64,000 bases of DNA from Dehalococcoidia bacterium (GTDB lineage: Bacteria > Chloroflexota > Dehalococcoidia > Lucifugimonadales > UBA3495): the NCBI GenBank assembly GCA_012959605.1, contig DUCU01000032.1, positions 17,258-81,257 of the forward strand, given 5' to 3'. Of this stretch, positions 48,546 through 58,269 are shown one piece after another. The first letter of the stretch is position 1, and the number at the start of each line of letters is the position of its first letter. Below the pieces are notes generated by a model that saw only the letters and a list, made by a program, of their open reading frames with translations, was not told the DNA's origin and did no database searches. Position numbers and translations under genes: made by a program.

Positions 48546-49835
48546 ATGCTTTCAATCGAACACATACGAGAGAACCCGGATGAGGTACGCGCCGCCCTCA
48601 AAACCAGAGGGGAGGACGACTCCATCACGGAGGTTCTTGAACTGGATACGGCAATTCGCGCGACTATCACCGAACGCGACAACCTCAACGCGGAACGAAA
48701 CCGGGTCAGCAAGGAATTGGGCCAGGCGCGCTCCCAAGGGCAAGAAGTCTCAGAAGAGGCCAGGGCCCAGATGCGGGAGATTGGCAACCAGGCCGATGCC
48801 TTGAACGAGAAAACCAAAGAGATGGGCAACCGGATGGGCGAATTAATGCTCACACTACCAAATCTGCCCCAGTCTGGCGTGCCGGTGGGCGAAGATGAGA
48901 CCGGCAGCATCATCATCCGCCAAAACGGCGAGCCGCCCGTCATGGACTTTGAACCCAAGCCCCACTGGGACCTGGGCGAAGAACTTGGCATCATCGACTT
49001 TGAACGCGGCACCAAGCTGGCTGGAAGTCGGTTCTACAATCTGGTGGACTACGGCCCCAAACTGGAACGCGCGCTGATCTCCTTCATGCTTGACCTCCAC
49101 ACCAACGACCACGGCTACACAGAGATTTCCCTGCCGGCAGTGGTGAAACGAGAAATCATGGAAGGCTCCGGCAACCTGCCCAAGTTTGCCGACAATCTCT
49201 ACCACGACGACGAAGATGACCTCTGGCTGATACCCACCGCCGAGGTCCCCATCACCAACCTCTACCGGGACGAGATTATCCCGGCCAACACCCTGCCACT
49301 CAAATACGTGGCCCAGACTCCTTGCTTCCGCCGTGAAAGGGCCTCTGCGGGACGAGATACACGCGGCATCAAACGGGTGCACCAATTCAACAAGGTTGAG
49401 ATGTATCAGTTTGTGGAGCCTGAGACCTCCAATGACGAGCTGGACAAACTCGTGGACCACGCCGAGGACGTATGCCGCAAGTTGGGGTTCACCTACCGGG
49501 TTTTAGCCCTCTGCACCGGTGATATGGGCTTTGCGTCTTCCAAGACCTACGACATTGAGGTCTGGGCCGCAGGCTGCCAGGAATGGCTTGAAGTCAGCTC
49601 CTGCTCCAATTGCACCGACTTCCAAGCCCGGCGATCCAATATCCGCTACCGTTCTGAAGAGGGCGGCCGCCCCCGCATTCCCCACACGCTGAACGGCTCC
49701 GGCCTGGCCCTGCCCCGTGTCATGATTGCCATCATAGAGAACTACCAGCAGCCAGACGGGTCGGTGGTTATCCCTGAGGTGTTGCGTCCCTACACCGGGT
49801 TTGATGTGATTCCGGCCAAAAAGGCAACCATCTAG
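48546..49835 (+). CDS. serS: seryl-tRNA synthetase
   Basis: MLSIEHIRENPDEVRAALKTRG, TAEVPITNLYRDEI, TPCFRRERASAGRDTRGIKRVHQFNKVE, EVSSCSNCTDFQARR. Confidence 0.97.
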   Translation: MLSIEHIRENPDEVRAALKTRGEDDSITEVLELDTAIRATITERDNLNAERNRVSKELGQARSQGQEVSEEARAQMREIGNQADALNEKTKEMGNRMGELMLTLPNLPQSGVPVGEDETGSIIIRQNGEPPVMDFEPKPHWDLGEELGIIDFERGTKLAGSRFYNLVDYGPKLERALISFMLDLHTNDHGYTEISLPAVVKREIMEGSGNLPKFADNLYHDDEDDLWLIPTAEVPITNLYRDEIIPANTLPLKYVAQTPCFRRERASAGRDTRGIKRVHQFNKVEMYQFVEPETSNDELDKLVDHAEDVCRKLGFTYRVLALCTGDMGFASSKTYDIEVWAAGCQEWLEVSSCSNCTDFQARRSNIRYRSEEGGRPRIPHTLNGSGLALPRVMIAIIENYQQPDGSVVIPEVLRPYTGFDVIPAKKATI

Positions 49836-49918
49836 CTCCCGTAATCAATCAACAAGACGATGAAGTCATAGTTGAGGAGATTGAGAGCGAAGAACTTGAT
49901 GCTACTCCGGAGCCAACT

Positions 49919-50458
49919 TTGACGGCTGACCCAACTGCAACACCATCGCCAATTACCGAAACTCCGTCAGATCAAGGCCTGGCAAACCTCACCGGGGTTC
50001 AGGTAGACGCCGCCCTGACCCGCTTCGCCTTTATTGAGGAATGGGATTACACAGATAAGAACAAAAGCATCGGACCGGCAGTGGATCACTTCCATTTCGG
50101 GTTTAGCCACATCTTCTCCAGGGACCCGATAATTCCTTGCGCTGACAGCAGTAACTGCAAAATGGAGGCAGAATCCCACAACCTCAGCATCCGCAACGCG
50201 TCTGCACATGAATCTCAGAATGAAGCCTACTTCATTGACAGGCACGACCACCTTTGCATTACGACCGCAATCAAGACAGACGTAGTCCGGGGTGCCAAGG
50301 TGTCGATCTCAGGCACTCGAGATTTCCGGTTGGAGAAGTTCCGTGAGAACGGCATAATAATCCCCATCGACGAACCCTGCGATGGCTTCTCGAATGTCGC
50401 AGTCCACGACGAGACGCTGCGGCTCTTCAATTCAATAATCAATTTCCTAGCACAATAA
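49919..50458 (+). CDS. hypothetical protein, possibly a 5'-truncated secreted/lipoprotein
   Basis: Pro/Thr-rich linker then globular domain; frame is open back into the serS 3' end with no signal peptide or clear RBS; TTG start only. Confidence 0.45.
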   Translation: MTADPTATPSPITETPSDQGLANLTGVQVDAALTRFAFIEEWDYTDKNKSIGPAVDHFHFGFSHIFSRDPIIPCADSSNCKMEAESHNLSIRNASAHESQNEAYFIDRHDHLCITTAIKTDVVRGAKVSISGTRDFRLEKFRENGIIIPIDEPCDGFSNVAVHDETLRLFNSIINFLAQ

Positions 50459-50525
50459 TCCCCTTAGACAGACGACCCTCCGTGGGCTAGAATGCCTGCA
50501 ATCTGATTCAGGCTGGAGGTTGACC

Positions 50526-51335
50526 ATGTCGGGAATTTGGCCCGGTGAGACCCAGTGTGTAGTGCTGCTTGGCTTTGACATTGACGGGGTATCGTCCTGG
50601 TTAAACCGTGACCCGTCGTTTAAAGACCACCCAAGCCTCATGTCCATGGCCGAATACGGTCCGTCAGTCGCTACTCCAAGAATCTTAGACATGCTGGACG
50701 CCCACTTGGTCCAAGCCAGCTTCTACGTGCCGGGATACGTGGCCGAGACCCACGAAGAAATGGTCGCTGAAATCTTCCGCCGTGGCCACGAGATTGCCCA
50801 TCATGGCTATATGCACGAACCGCCGTCCAGCCTCACCCGCGAGCAAGAGATAGACGTCATCGAGTCCGGCATCCGCATCCTCAGCGGGATCACCGGCGAG
50901 CAACCGTTGGGCTACCGTTCCCCAAGTTGGGAGCTTTCGGAGCATTCCCTGGAGTTACTGACCGACCACGGTTTCATCTACGACAGCAGCCTGATGGGAG
51001 ACGACGCACCCTACATAGTCGAGTCTCCAACCAACGACAAATCCCTGGTTGAATTGCCCGTGCACTGGTTGCTGGACGATGCGCCAAACTTTGTCTACGC
51101 GCCGGTGGCCAACCGGCTTGGCCCCATGCGAAACCCGGACGAGGTCTACCAAACATGGGCCGCTGAATTTGAAGGACTCTACCGATACGGCCGGGCCTTT
51201 ACCCTCACTATGCACCCTCAGTACATCGGGCGACCCGGTCGGCTTCTCATGCTGGAACGGTTGATTGAACACATCAAGTCGTTCCCCAACGTGGAATTCA
51301 TGCGGGCCATAGACGTGGCCGAGATGTGGCGGTAA
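50526..51335 (+). CDS. polysaccharide deacetylase family protein
   Basis: FDIDGVSSWLNRD, ATPRILDMLDAHLVQASFYVPGYVAETHEEMV, GHEIAHHGYMHEPP, GYRSPSWELSEHSLELL. Confidence 0.93.
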   Translation: MSGIWPGETQCVVLLGFDIDGVSSWLNRDPSFKDHPSLMSMAEYGPSVATPRILDMLDAHLVQASFYVPGYVAETHEEMVAEIFRRGHEIAHHGYMHEPPSSLTREQEIDVIESGIRILSGITGEQPLGYRSPSWELSEHSLELLTDHGFIYDSSLMGDDAPYIVESPTNDKSLVELPVHWLLDDAPNFVYAPVANRLGPMRNPDEVYQTWAAEFEGLYRYGRAFTLTMHPQYIGRPGRLLMLERLIEHIKSFPNVEFMRAIDVAEMWR

Positions 51336-51372
51336 ACCGCTAACCCTAGTATTCGGATGCTGGAGATGACCT

Positions 51373-52464
51373 ATGGATTACGGGATCGGGATTCCTTCAT
51401 ACATCGACGCTTGGCGTGAGGTTCAAGCGGCCGAGCAAGCAGGGTTCACCCATGCGTGGTTCTACGACTCGCAACTAATCTACAGCGATGTCTACGCAAC
51501 GATGGCCCTGGCCGCACAAAACACCACCCGCATCAAATTGGGCACTCTGGTGTCAATTCCAACCAACCGCATCGCACCGGTGACCGCCTCGGCGATTGCC
51601 ACCATTAACAAGTTAGCGCCGGGCCGGGTTATCTTGACCATGGGCACTGGCTACACGGGTAGAAACACCATGGGGCTGCCGCAGTTGTCCGTGCAACGCC
51701 TGAGGGAATACACCCAACAGGTGATAGGCCTTCTCGCCGGTGAGGATGTGCTCTTCCGGGAGGGTGACAAGGAGCGATGGGTCCGCTTGATCCACGCTGA
51801 CCACGAAGATTTCATCAACATCAAGGATCCGATTCCCGTATTTGTTGCCGCCAATGGTCCAAGGGCTCTGGGGGTTGTCGGCGAGCTTGCCGAAGGCTGG
51901 GTGACGACTCTGCGAGCCAGGACCGACCTGGCCGACAATTATGCGGCGATTAAAAAGTCGGCAGCCCAATCAGGCCGCAGCACCGACAAACCGTATACCG
52001 TGGCGCTGAGCTACGGATGCGTACTGCGAGAGGGCGAATCCCTAAGTTCTGAGCGAGTGCTGGCTCGTGTTGGTCCAAGTATCATGCCTGGAGTGCATGC
52101 CCAGTGGGAGGCCAAGTACGGCCCGGGGGCCAATCTGGGAATGAGTCCCGATTCCGAGGTGGCCGACACCTATGAAGGCTATCTCCAAGAGTTTGCCTCA
52201 ACCCACGGCACGCCGTCTGACCGTCTCTACCTGGACGCCCACCGAGGACACATGGTCTTCCTAAAACCGGGCGAGGAGCAATTCACCACTCCGGAACTCA
52301 TGGCCCGGTCTCTGACTGGCACTGGGCCTGAAATCATCGAAAAGCTGGAGCGAATGGAAGCCACTGGGATAAATAACGTGGCAGTTTCCGTGACCAATGC
52401 CGAAGGCGCACGTGACCTGATCCAAGACTTTGGTCGTGAAGTAATCGCCAAGCGAGAAAAGTAA
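51373..52464 (+). CDS. LLM-class (F420/FMN) flavin-dependent oxidoreductase
   Basis: EVQAAEQAGFTHAWFYDSQLIYSDVYATMALAAQNTTRIKLGTLVSIPTNRIAPVTASAIATINKLAPGRVILTMGTG. Confidence 0.93.
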   Translation: MDYGIGIPSYIDAWREVQAAEQAGFTHAWFYDSQLIYSDVYATMALAAQNTTRIKLGTLVSIPTNRIAPVTASAIATINKLAPGRVILTMGTGYTGRNTMGLPQLSVQRLREYTQQVIGLLAGEDVLFREGDKERWVRLIHADHEDFINIKDPIPVFVAANGPRALGVVGELAEGWVTTLRARTDLADNYAAIKKSAAQSGRSTDKPYTVALSYGCVLREGESLSSERVLARVGPSIMPGVHAQWEAKYGPGANLGMSPDSEVADTYEGYLQEFASTHGTPSDRLYLDAHRGHMVFLKPGEEQFTTPELMARSLTGTGPEIIEKLERMEATGINNVAVSVTNAEGARDLIQDFGREVIAKREK

Positions 52465-52561
52465 GTCACCATCCAGTAATTCGGGACTGGCAACTTCTTG
52501 CCAACATGCAACATCAGAATTAACATGGGTGCAGATTCGCCCGCATCTTCAGGAGCATAAA

Positions 52562-52864
52562 ATGCCTAAAGTTCATGACCGCGGCGGTTGGCCCAACGAA
52601 GACCCCATCGACCAATCCGAGCACGAGATGGAGGAATGGGAACGCAAGGTGGACGCACTCAACGGCGTGCTGGGCGACCTGGGCCTCAAGACTTCCGACC
52701 AACTACGTCGGGCCATCGAGAGCATGGACCTGGCCACCTACGAGTCTCTGGCCTATTACGAAAAATGGACGGCCGCCATGGAGATGCTCCTGGTAGAGCA
52801 GGGTGTGATGACCACCGCAGAGATTGACGCCAAGATGGAAACCCTGAAACAGGGGCAAGCATAG
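52562..52864 (+). CDS. nitrile hydratase beta N-terminal-like subunit (ScnB-like)
   Basis: MPKVHDRGG...WERKVDALNGVLGDLGLKTSDQLRRAIESMDLATYESLAYYEKWTAAMEMLLVEQGVMT. Confidence 0.82.
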   Translation: MPKVHDRGGWPNEDPIDQSEHEMEEWERKVDALNGVLGDLGLKTSDQLRRAIESMDLATYESLAYYEKWTAAMEMLLVEQGVMTTAEIDAKMETLKQGQA

Positions 52865-52866
52865 TC

Positions 52867-53163
52867 ATGGCCCAGTCTCCATCTGCCAAGTACAAACCAG
52901 GCGACCAAGTGCGCATCCGCGTGGGCGTTCCGCCAACCCATTTCCGGACCCCGGAATATGTGCAGGGGAAACAGGGCGAAATAGAAACCTCTTGGGGGGC
53001 TTACCCCAACCCTGAGGGCCTGGCTTACGGCGGCGACGGACTGCCGGCCCAGCCTCTCTACCTGGTTAAATTCGCCCAGACCGACCTATGGACCAACTAC
53101 GAAGGCGCAGCAAAAGACGCCCTGTTACTAGACATCTACGAAAACTGGCTAGAGTCGATTTAA
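52867..53163 (+). CDS. nitrile hydratase beta C-terminal SH3-like subunit (ScnA-like)
   Basis: YKPGDQVRIRVGVPPTHFRTPEYVQGKQGEIE...PLYLVKFAQTDLW, typical of the beta C-terminal barrel. Confidence 0.82.
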   Translation: MAQSPSAKYKPGDQVRIRVGVPPTHFRTPEYVQGKQGEIETSWGAYPNPEGLAYGGDGLPAQPLYLVKFAQTDLWTNYEGAAKDALLLDIYENWLESI

Positions 53164-53216
53164 ATCAAACAGACCCAGCTAAACAAAATAATTAGGCTGA
53201 TTCAGGAGAGCATCCC

Positions 53217-53840
53217 ATGGCTGACAACGGACACTCCCACGGCGACAACGCAGAATATTACGCACTACGGGCCGAGGCTATCCAAGCACTGCTGATTGAG
53301 AAGGGCGTCTGCACCATGGACGATATTATGACCATGGCCGACAAGATTGACTCTCGCTCCCCCGCCGACGGCGCTAAGGTGCTAGCCCACGCCTGGGTTG
53401 ACCCGGAATACAAAGCCAGGCTCCTGGCCGACGCCGAGTCTGCCCTCCTAGAACTAGGCTATGACTTGCCGGAGACGGCTCCCAAACTCACGGTTTTAGA
53501 GAACACGGACGACGTTCACAACATGGCCGTTTGCACGCTATGCTCCTGCTACCCCAGGGCCATCATTGGCCGACCACCCGCCTGGTACAAAGGCCTGGCC
53601 TACCGCTCTAGGGTCGTCGTTGACCCACGGGGTGTGCTGCAGGAGTTTGGCACGGAGCTTGATGAGGACGTGCAAGTCCGAGTGATCGACAGCAGCGCCG
53701 ACTACCGCTATTTGGTCCTGCCCAAGCGCCCCGCCGGGACTGAAGGTATGAGCGAAGAAGACCTGGCCAAGTTGATCACCCAAGAAAGCATGATTGGGGT
53801 TGGTTTGGCTCTGACGCCGGAGCAAGTTAGCGCCAGCTAG
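53217..53840 (+). CDS. nitrile hydratase alpha / thiocyanate hydrolase gamma-like catalytic subunit
   Basis: Metal-binding VCTLCSCYPRAIIGRPPAWYKGLAYRSRVVVDPRGVL; CTLCSC is the Co-type motif. Confidence 0.92.
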   Translation: MADNGHSHGDNAEYYALRAEAIQALLIEKGVCTMDDIMTMADKIDSRSPADGAKVLAHAWVDPEYKARLLADAESALLELGYDLPETAPKLTVLENTDDVHNMAVCTLCSCYPRAIIGRPPAWYKGLAYRSRVVVDPRGVLQEFGTELDEDVQVRVIDSSADYRYLVLPKRPAGTEGMSEEDLAKLITQESMIGVGLALTPEQVSAS

Positions 53841-53859
53841 CAATAATCGCCGTAAACCA

Positions 53860-53894
53860 AAAAGTCATTCCAGATGCTATCTGGAATGACTTTT
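53860..53894. terminator. bidirectional terminator
   Basis: aaaagtcattccagat-gct-atctggaatgactttt between convergent genes. Confidence 0.85.
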
Positions 53895-53924
53895 GTTTTT
53901 GCTGTGGTGACCCTGTAATCCGTA

Positions 53925-54734
53925 TTAGTCGGGTCTATCCAGCATCTGTTGGGGAATCTGTCCCAGCAGAATTTCAATGCCAGGCCTGGCCACGTCGTTC
54001 CCAAGTCCGATATGTAGCGGCGTAATAGATATGCAGTTGCTCTTGATGGCCGCAATGTCGCTGTCCGGATGGGGTATCTCGGTGCTGGGTTTGTTCCTGG
54101 AGATCCAGTACCGCTTCTCTGGCCCAACGTTCTCGGCACGAACGTTTTCCCCCCAGGACCGGCCACCCAAACTGGTAACTCGCACGCCGGCCACCTGGTT
54201 CATCTCGATCTTCGGGATATTAACGTTCAAAAACAGGGTGTCGCCGGTGTAGTCCACAAATTTCTCGGCCAGCGGCTTGAGGATCTTCTCGGCAATGTCG
54301 TACTTGGTGTTGGTCACCGCCGCCACGGAGATGGCAATCGTGTTTATACCGCGCACGAAGCTCTGTATTGCACCACCCACAGTCCCCGAGACCATCACGT
54401 CATAGCCAACGTTGGAGCCGGCGTTCACTCCGGACACGACCAAGTCTACATTTTCAACCAGACTCTCTAAAGCCAGGATGCAGCTATCGCCGGGCGTGCC
54501 TTCCACTGAAAACGCGCTCACCGGGTATAAGCCATCGCCCTCACCCTGAAATTCTTGTCCGACTGTCCATTCGCCTGCTTTGACCGGCGCATGGAGGGTT
54601 AAACACGCCCCCACACCGCTCTGTTGACGGTCGGGCGCAACCACGACGACCTCACCAACCTGCCGCAGTGCCCGGGCGGCTGCCCAAATGCCTGGAGCAT
54701 TGATCCCGTCATCGTTTATAACCAGTATTTTCAT
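53925..54734 (-). CDS. surE: 5'/3'-nucleotidase SurE
   Basis: MKILVINDDGINAPGIWAAARAL, VVAPDRQQSGVGACLTL, VSGVNAGSNVGYDVMVSGTVGGA. Confidence 0.96.
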   Translation of the reverse strand: MKILVINDDGINAPGIWAAARALRQVGEVVVVAPDRQQSGVGACLTLHAPVKAGEWTVGQEFQGEGDGLYPVSAFSVEGTPGDSCILALESLVENVDLVVSGVNAGSNVGYDVMVSGTVGGAIQSFVRGINTIAISVAAVTNTKYDIAEKILKPLAEKFVDYTGDTLFLNVNIPKIEMNQVAGVRVTSLGGRSWGENVRAENVGPEKRYWISRNKPSTEIPHPDSDIAAIKSNCISITPLHIGLGNDVARPGIEILLGQIPQQMLDRPD

Positions 54735-54768
54735 GTGTCTTTTATGCCTAGACCGTGTATTTATCAAT

Positions 54769-54788
54769 AATAATGGCCGGCCATTATT
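54769..54788. promoter_or_regulatory. 20-bp perfect palindrome upstream of surE
   Basis: AATAATGGCCGGCCATTATT. Confidence 0.45.
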
Positions 54789-54904
54789 TTATCAGGTGCT
54801 TTTTCCAAACACAAAAGGGACGCGTCAGGTTACGTCACAATATCAGTCATTCCGGGTAAAAGGCCGATTTCGTGCAATTGCGTGGAGATCTGCCGCCAGT
54901 AATG

Positions 54905-54943
54905 AGAATCTTCGTCGGCCTGCGGCACTCCTCAGAATGACAG
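54905..54943 (-). repeat. dispersed intergenic repeat fragment
   Basis: Minus strand CTGTCATTCTGAGGAGTGCCGCAGGCCGACGAAGATTCT, related to 6139-6175. Confidence 0.5.
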
Positions 54944-54966
54944 GCGTTGGCGGGATCACGCTAATA

Positions 54967-55001
54967 AAAAAAGGGCACCCCACTTATGTGGGGTGCCCTT
55001 T
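54967..55001. terminator. rho-independent terminator downstream of the CoxSLM-like operon
   Basis: aaagggcaccccac-ttat-gtggggtgcccttt with flanking A-run (T-run on minus strand). Confidence 0.85.
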
Positions 55002-55024
55002 GTGAATGCTACCTTGTCGGTTGC

Positions 55025-55912
55025 TTAGTTGTGATGAGCAAAGCCTGTGGCGTGGTAGATCGCATGTTTCAGCTCGATGGCCGCCATGGCTTGGCGGTAT
55101 TCAGCCGAGGCGAAAACATCTCCAAAGACGTCAGAACCCAAATCGTTATGGATCAGGCTTGTCGCCGCGACGATGTTCTCTTCGTTCAACTCTTTCCCGA
55201 CGAGAGCTTGTTCGACAGAAGGCCCGCGTGTGGGAATTGGTGTGAACCCGCCTACCGCTACTCTAGCGGCAGTGCAGATGTTGTTCTCCACGGTCACCAC
55301 GATTCCAGCGCCCACCACGGCAAAGGACGTGGCCGGATGGGCCATTTTGGCGTACTCGGCATGCTGGTTGGCGGCCAAGACCGGCATCTCGATGGTTGTG
55401 AGAATCTCATTCTCTCCCAAGGCCGTCTCGAACGGACCAAGAAAGAAATCGTCGGCAGACACGGTTCGGGAACCGCCGCGCATGATGCCGCCAGTTCCCT
55501 GGATGGTGAACTTGGCGTCCATTACCTTCAGCACCGTGGGCAGGTCTGATGCAGGGTCCGCGTGGGAGATGTTCCCGCCGATGGTCCCTCGGTTCCTCAC
55601 CTGAGGATCACCGATGCCGTACGCCGTTTCCCAGAGGATACCGGCATTGTCTTTTACGTCATGTGAGTCGGCGATCTCTGCGTGGGTGGTGAGAGCGCCG
55701 ATGCGCAGGATGCCGTTTGCGACGGATATCCCCCGCATTTCCTCGATTCCGCCAATGTCGATCAGCATCAGAATGCTGGTCAGGCGCAATTTCATCATCG
55801 GCAAGAGACTGTGGCCGCCAGCAATGATCTTGGCGCCGGGGTTGCTAGCTAGAAGCTGGATGGCTTCTGAGACGGAACTGGCTTTCTGGTAATCAAATTT
55901 TGTTGCAAACAT
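55025..55912 (-). CDS. FAD-binding subunit, xanthine dehydrogenase/CoxM family
   Basis: FDYQKASSVSEAIQLLASNPGAKIIAGGHSLLPMMKLRL; GTIGGNISHADPASDLP. Confidence 0.95.
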   Translation of the reverse strand: MFATKFDYQKASSVSEAIQLLASNPGAKIIAGGHSLLPMMKLRLTSILMLIDIGGIEEMRGISVANGILRIGALTTHAEIADSHDVKDNAGILWETAYGIGDPQVRNRGTIGGNISHADPASDLPTVLKVMDAKFTIQGTGGIMRGGSRTVSADDFFLGPFETALGENEILTTIEMPVLAANQHAEYAKMAHPATSFAVVGAGIVVTVENNICTAARVAVGGFTPIPTRGPSVEQALVGKELNEENIVAATSLIHNDLGSDVFGDVFASAEYRQAMAAIELKHAIYHATGFAHHN

Positions 55913-55915
55913 CGT

Positions 55916-58267
55916 TTAGCTCCCCTGTTGCTGGCGAATGGCCCGCCAGACTTTTTCCGGGGTTAGTGGCATTTCCAGGCTGGTGATGCCCAGTGGTCGC
56001 AGAGCGTCGATCACCGCGTTGTACACGGTAACCGTGGAGGCGATGGCCCCAGTCTCACCGATACCCTTTACGCCCAACGGGTTGTGGGGCGACGGCGTTT
56101 CGGTGCTAAGCACTTCCATGTTTGGCAGTAGGTGTGCCCGTGGCAGCGCGTAGTCGACCATGGAGCCAGTTATCAACTGGCCATCGTCGTTGTAGACCGC
56201 GCCCTCCCACAGAGCCTGCCCAATGCCTTGTACAACTCCGCCGTGAACCTGGCCTTCAACAATCATCGGGTTTATTTGAGGACCGCAGTCGTCGCCGGCG
56301 ATATACCGCCGAATTACGATATGTCCGTTGTCGGCATCTACATCTACCACTGCCAAGTGGGTGCCGAAAGGGTAAACGAAGTTTGGCGGGTCATAGAAGG
56401 CCGAAGCCTCAAGACCGGGCTCCATTCCTTCCGGCAGGTTCCAGGCCACGTTGGCCATGGTTGCCAACTCCTGGATTGACTTGGTCTGGTCTGGAGATCC
56501 CTTTACGGTGAAATGGCCGTCGACGTATTCAACGTCGGCCTCCGCGGCTTCCAGCAGGTGGGCTGCCAAGAGTCGGGCCTTTTCTTTGATCTTTCGGGCC
56601 GCGAGGACCATGGCCGCCGCGCCGACTGCTGTGGTCCGGCTGCCGTAGGTTCCCCAGCCCATGGGGGTGTTGCTGGTGTCGCCGTGGACGATGGAAACAT
56701 CGTCCACATCAACGCCTAATTCGTCAGATATTATCTGGGCAAAGGTTGTTTCCTCTCCCTGACCGTGGGGGGAGATTCCGGAGTAGACATTGACCTTTCC
56801 GGTGGGATGGAACCGCACAATCGCGCTCTCCCACAGACCACCACCGAAACCAACCGCACCAGCGACCTGGGAAGGGCCAAGGCCGCAGATTTCGGCATAG
56901 CAAGTAACACCGATGCCCATGTAATGGCCGCTCTCCTGCAACCTGGTCTGCTCTTGGCGCAGGGCCTGATAATCGGCCTGGCCTAGAACCATGTTCAACA
57001 GCGGTTCGTAGTCGCCACTGTCGTAGGTGATACCGCTGGCAACGTCGTGTCCGTCTTCAAACTTGGGTATCAGGTTCTTCCGGCGCAGTTCAACGGGGTC
57101 AATACCCAGCTCGACTGCCAACAGGTCAACCAGTCGTTCCACCAAGAAGGTGGCTTCCGGACGACCCGCACCGCGGTAGGCATCCACCGGAGTAGTGTTG
57201 CTGAACACGCCGTAGACGTCGGCTTTGGTGGCTCCAATGTCGTAGGCGCCAGAGTAAATCAGCCCATGCAAAATGGTCGGCACACCGGGGCCGGCAGTGG
57301 AAAGGTAAGCCCCCATACCGGCGTAGATCTTGGTCCGGATGGCCGTGATCTTACCTTCTCGCGTCGCTGCCATCTCCACGTACTCAACATGGTCGCGGCC
57401 ATGGATGGTAGACAAGAACCCCTCGGAACGGGTGGCGGTCCACTTGACCGGGAGGCCCAACTGCATGGAGCAGAAGGACGCGATCATCTCATCGGCGTAC
57501 ATGGGAATCTTGCTGCCAAACCCACCACCGACTTCAGTAGCAATAACCCGTATCTTATGCTCGCCAATACCAGTGACCAATGAAGCCAAAAAGCGGCAGA
57601 TATGAGGATTTTGACTGGTGCTCCAGAGAGTCAATTCCCCCGTGGCTCTTGTCCAGCTAGCCACTGCAGAGCGAGGTTCCATGGCGTTGGGAATCAACCG
57701 TTGTTGGATGATTTTGTCTTTAACAATCACATCGGCAGCTTCAAATGCGACATCGGTGTCGCCGCCTTCGGCCACCCAGTGAAAGGCCTGGTTATTGGGT
57801 GCGTCTTCGTGCAACTGAGGCGCGCCCGGCTGCATCGCTGCTTCAGGGTTGGTTACCGCCGGCAGCGGTGAATAATCAACGTTAATCAATTCCAGGGCAT
57901 CTTCTGCCTGGTATCGGTCCTCAGCCACCACCACGGCCACGGCGTCACCCTGATAGCGGGCCACATCTTTAGCAATGGATGGGTGGGCGACAGCCACCAA
58001 GTCTGCTCCCGGCGGAACCCAGGCGCAGGGGATGGGATTCAACACGCCGTCCGTATCAGCTCCGGTATATATCGCCACCACCCCTGGCGCTGCGGCCGCT
58101 GCGGAGGTATCTACACTATTAATCTTGGCGTGGGCGTGGGGACTGCGAAGGATGGCTGCGTAGAGCATCCCCGGAAGTTGAACATCGTCTGTGTAGGTTG
58201 CGCCGCCGGTGATTAACCTTGGGTCTTCACGGCGACGTATACCCGATCCAAATATTCTTGTCGTCAT
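55916..58267 (-). CDS. xanthine dehydrogenase/CoxL-family molybdopterin-binding subunit
   Basis: 783 aa; RREDPRLITGGATYTDDVQLPGML, GGGFGSKIPMYADE, AYRGAGRPEATFLVERLVD. Confidence 0.95.
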   Translation of the reverse strand: MTTRIFGSGIRRREDPRLITGGATYTDDVQLPGMLYAAILRSPHAHAKINSVDTSAAAAAPGVVAIYTGADTDGVLNPIPCAWVPPGADLVAVAHPSIAKDVARYQGDAVAVVVAEDRYQAEDALELINVDYSPLPAVTNPEAAMQPGAPQLHEDAPNNQAFHWVAEGGDTDVAFEAADVIVKDKIIQQRLIPNAMEPRSAVASWTRATGELTLWSTSQNPHICRFLASLVTGIGEHKIRVIATEVGGGFGSKIPMYADEMIASFCSMQLGLPVKWTATRSEGFLSTIHGRDHVEYVEMAATREGKITAIRTKIYAGMGAYLSTAGPGVPTILHGLIYSGAYDIGATKADVYGVFSNTTPVDAYRGAGRPEATFLVERLVDLLAVELGIDPVELRRKNLIPKFEDGHDVASGITYDSGDYEPLLNMVLGQADYQALRQEQTRLQESGHYMGIGVTCYAEICGLGPSQVAGAVGFGGGLWESAIVRFHPTGKVNVYSGISPHGQGEETTFAQIISDELGVDVDDVSIVHGDTSNTPMGWGTYGSRTTAVGAAAMVLAARKIKEKARLLAAHLLEAAEADVEYVDGHFTVKGSPDQTKSIQELATMANVAWNLPEGMEPGLEASAFYDPPNFVYPFGTHLAVVDVDADNGHIVIRRYIAGDDCGPQINPMIVEGQVHGGVVQGIGQALWEGAVYNDDGQLITGSMVDYALPRAHLLPNMEVLSTETPSPHNPLGVKGIGETGAIASTVTVYNAVIDALRPLGITSLEMPLTPEKVWRAIRQQQGS

Positions 58268-58269
58268 GG

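Noticed and set aside
48368-49460. Minus-strand ORFs of 215 and 201 aa
   Set aside because: Antisense to lysS/serS, which have strong motif support.
55916-58267. Annotation as aerobic carbon monoxide dehydrogenase (form I CoxL)
   Set aside because: Large subunit has AYRGAGR, not the AYxCSFR active-site loop of form I CODH; left as xanthine dehydrogenase family.
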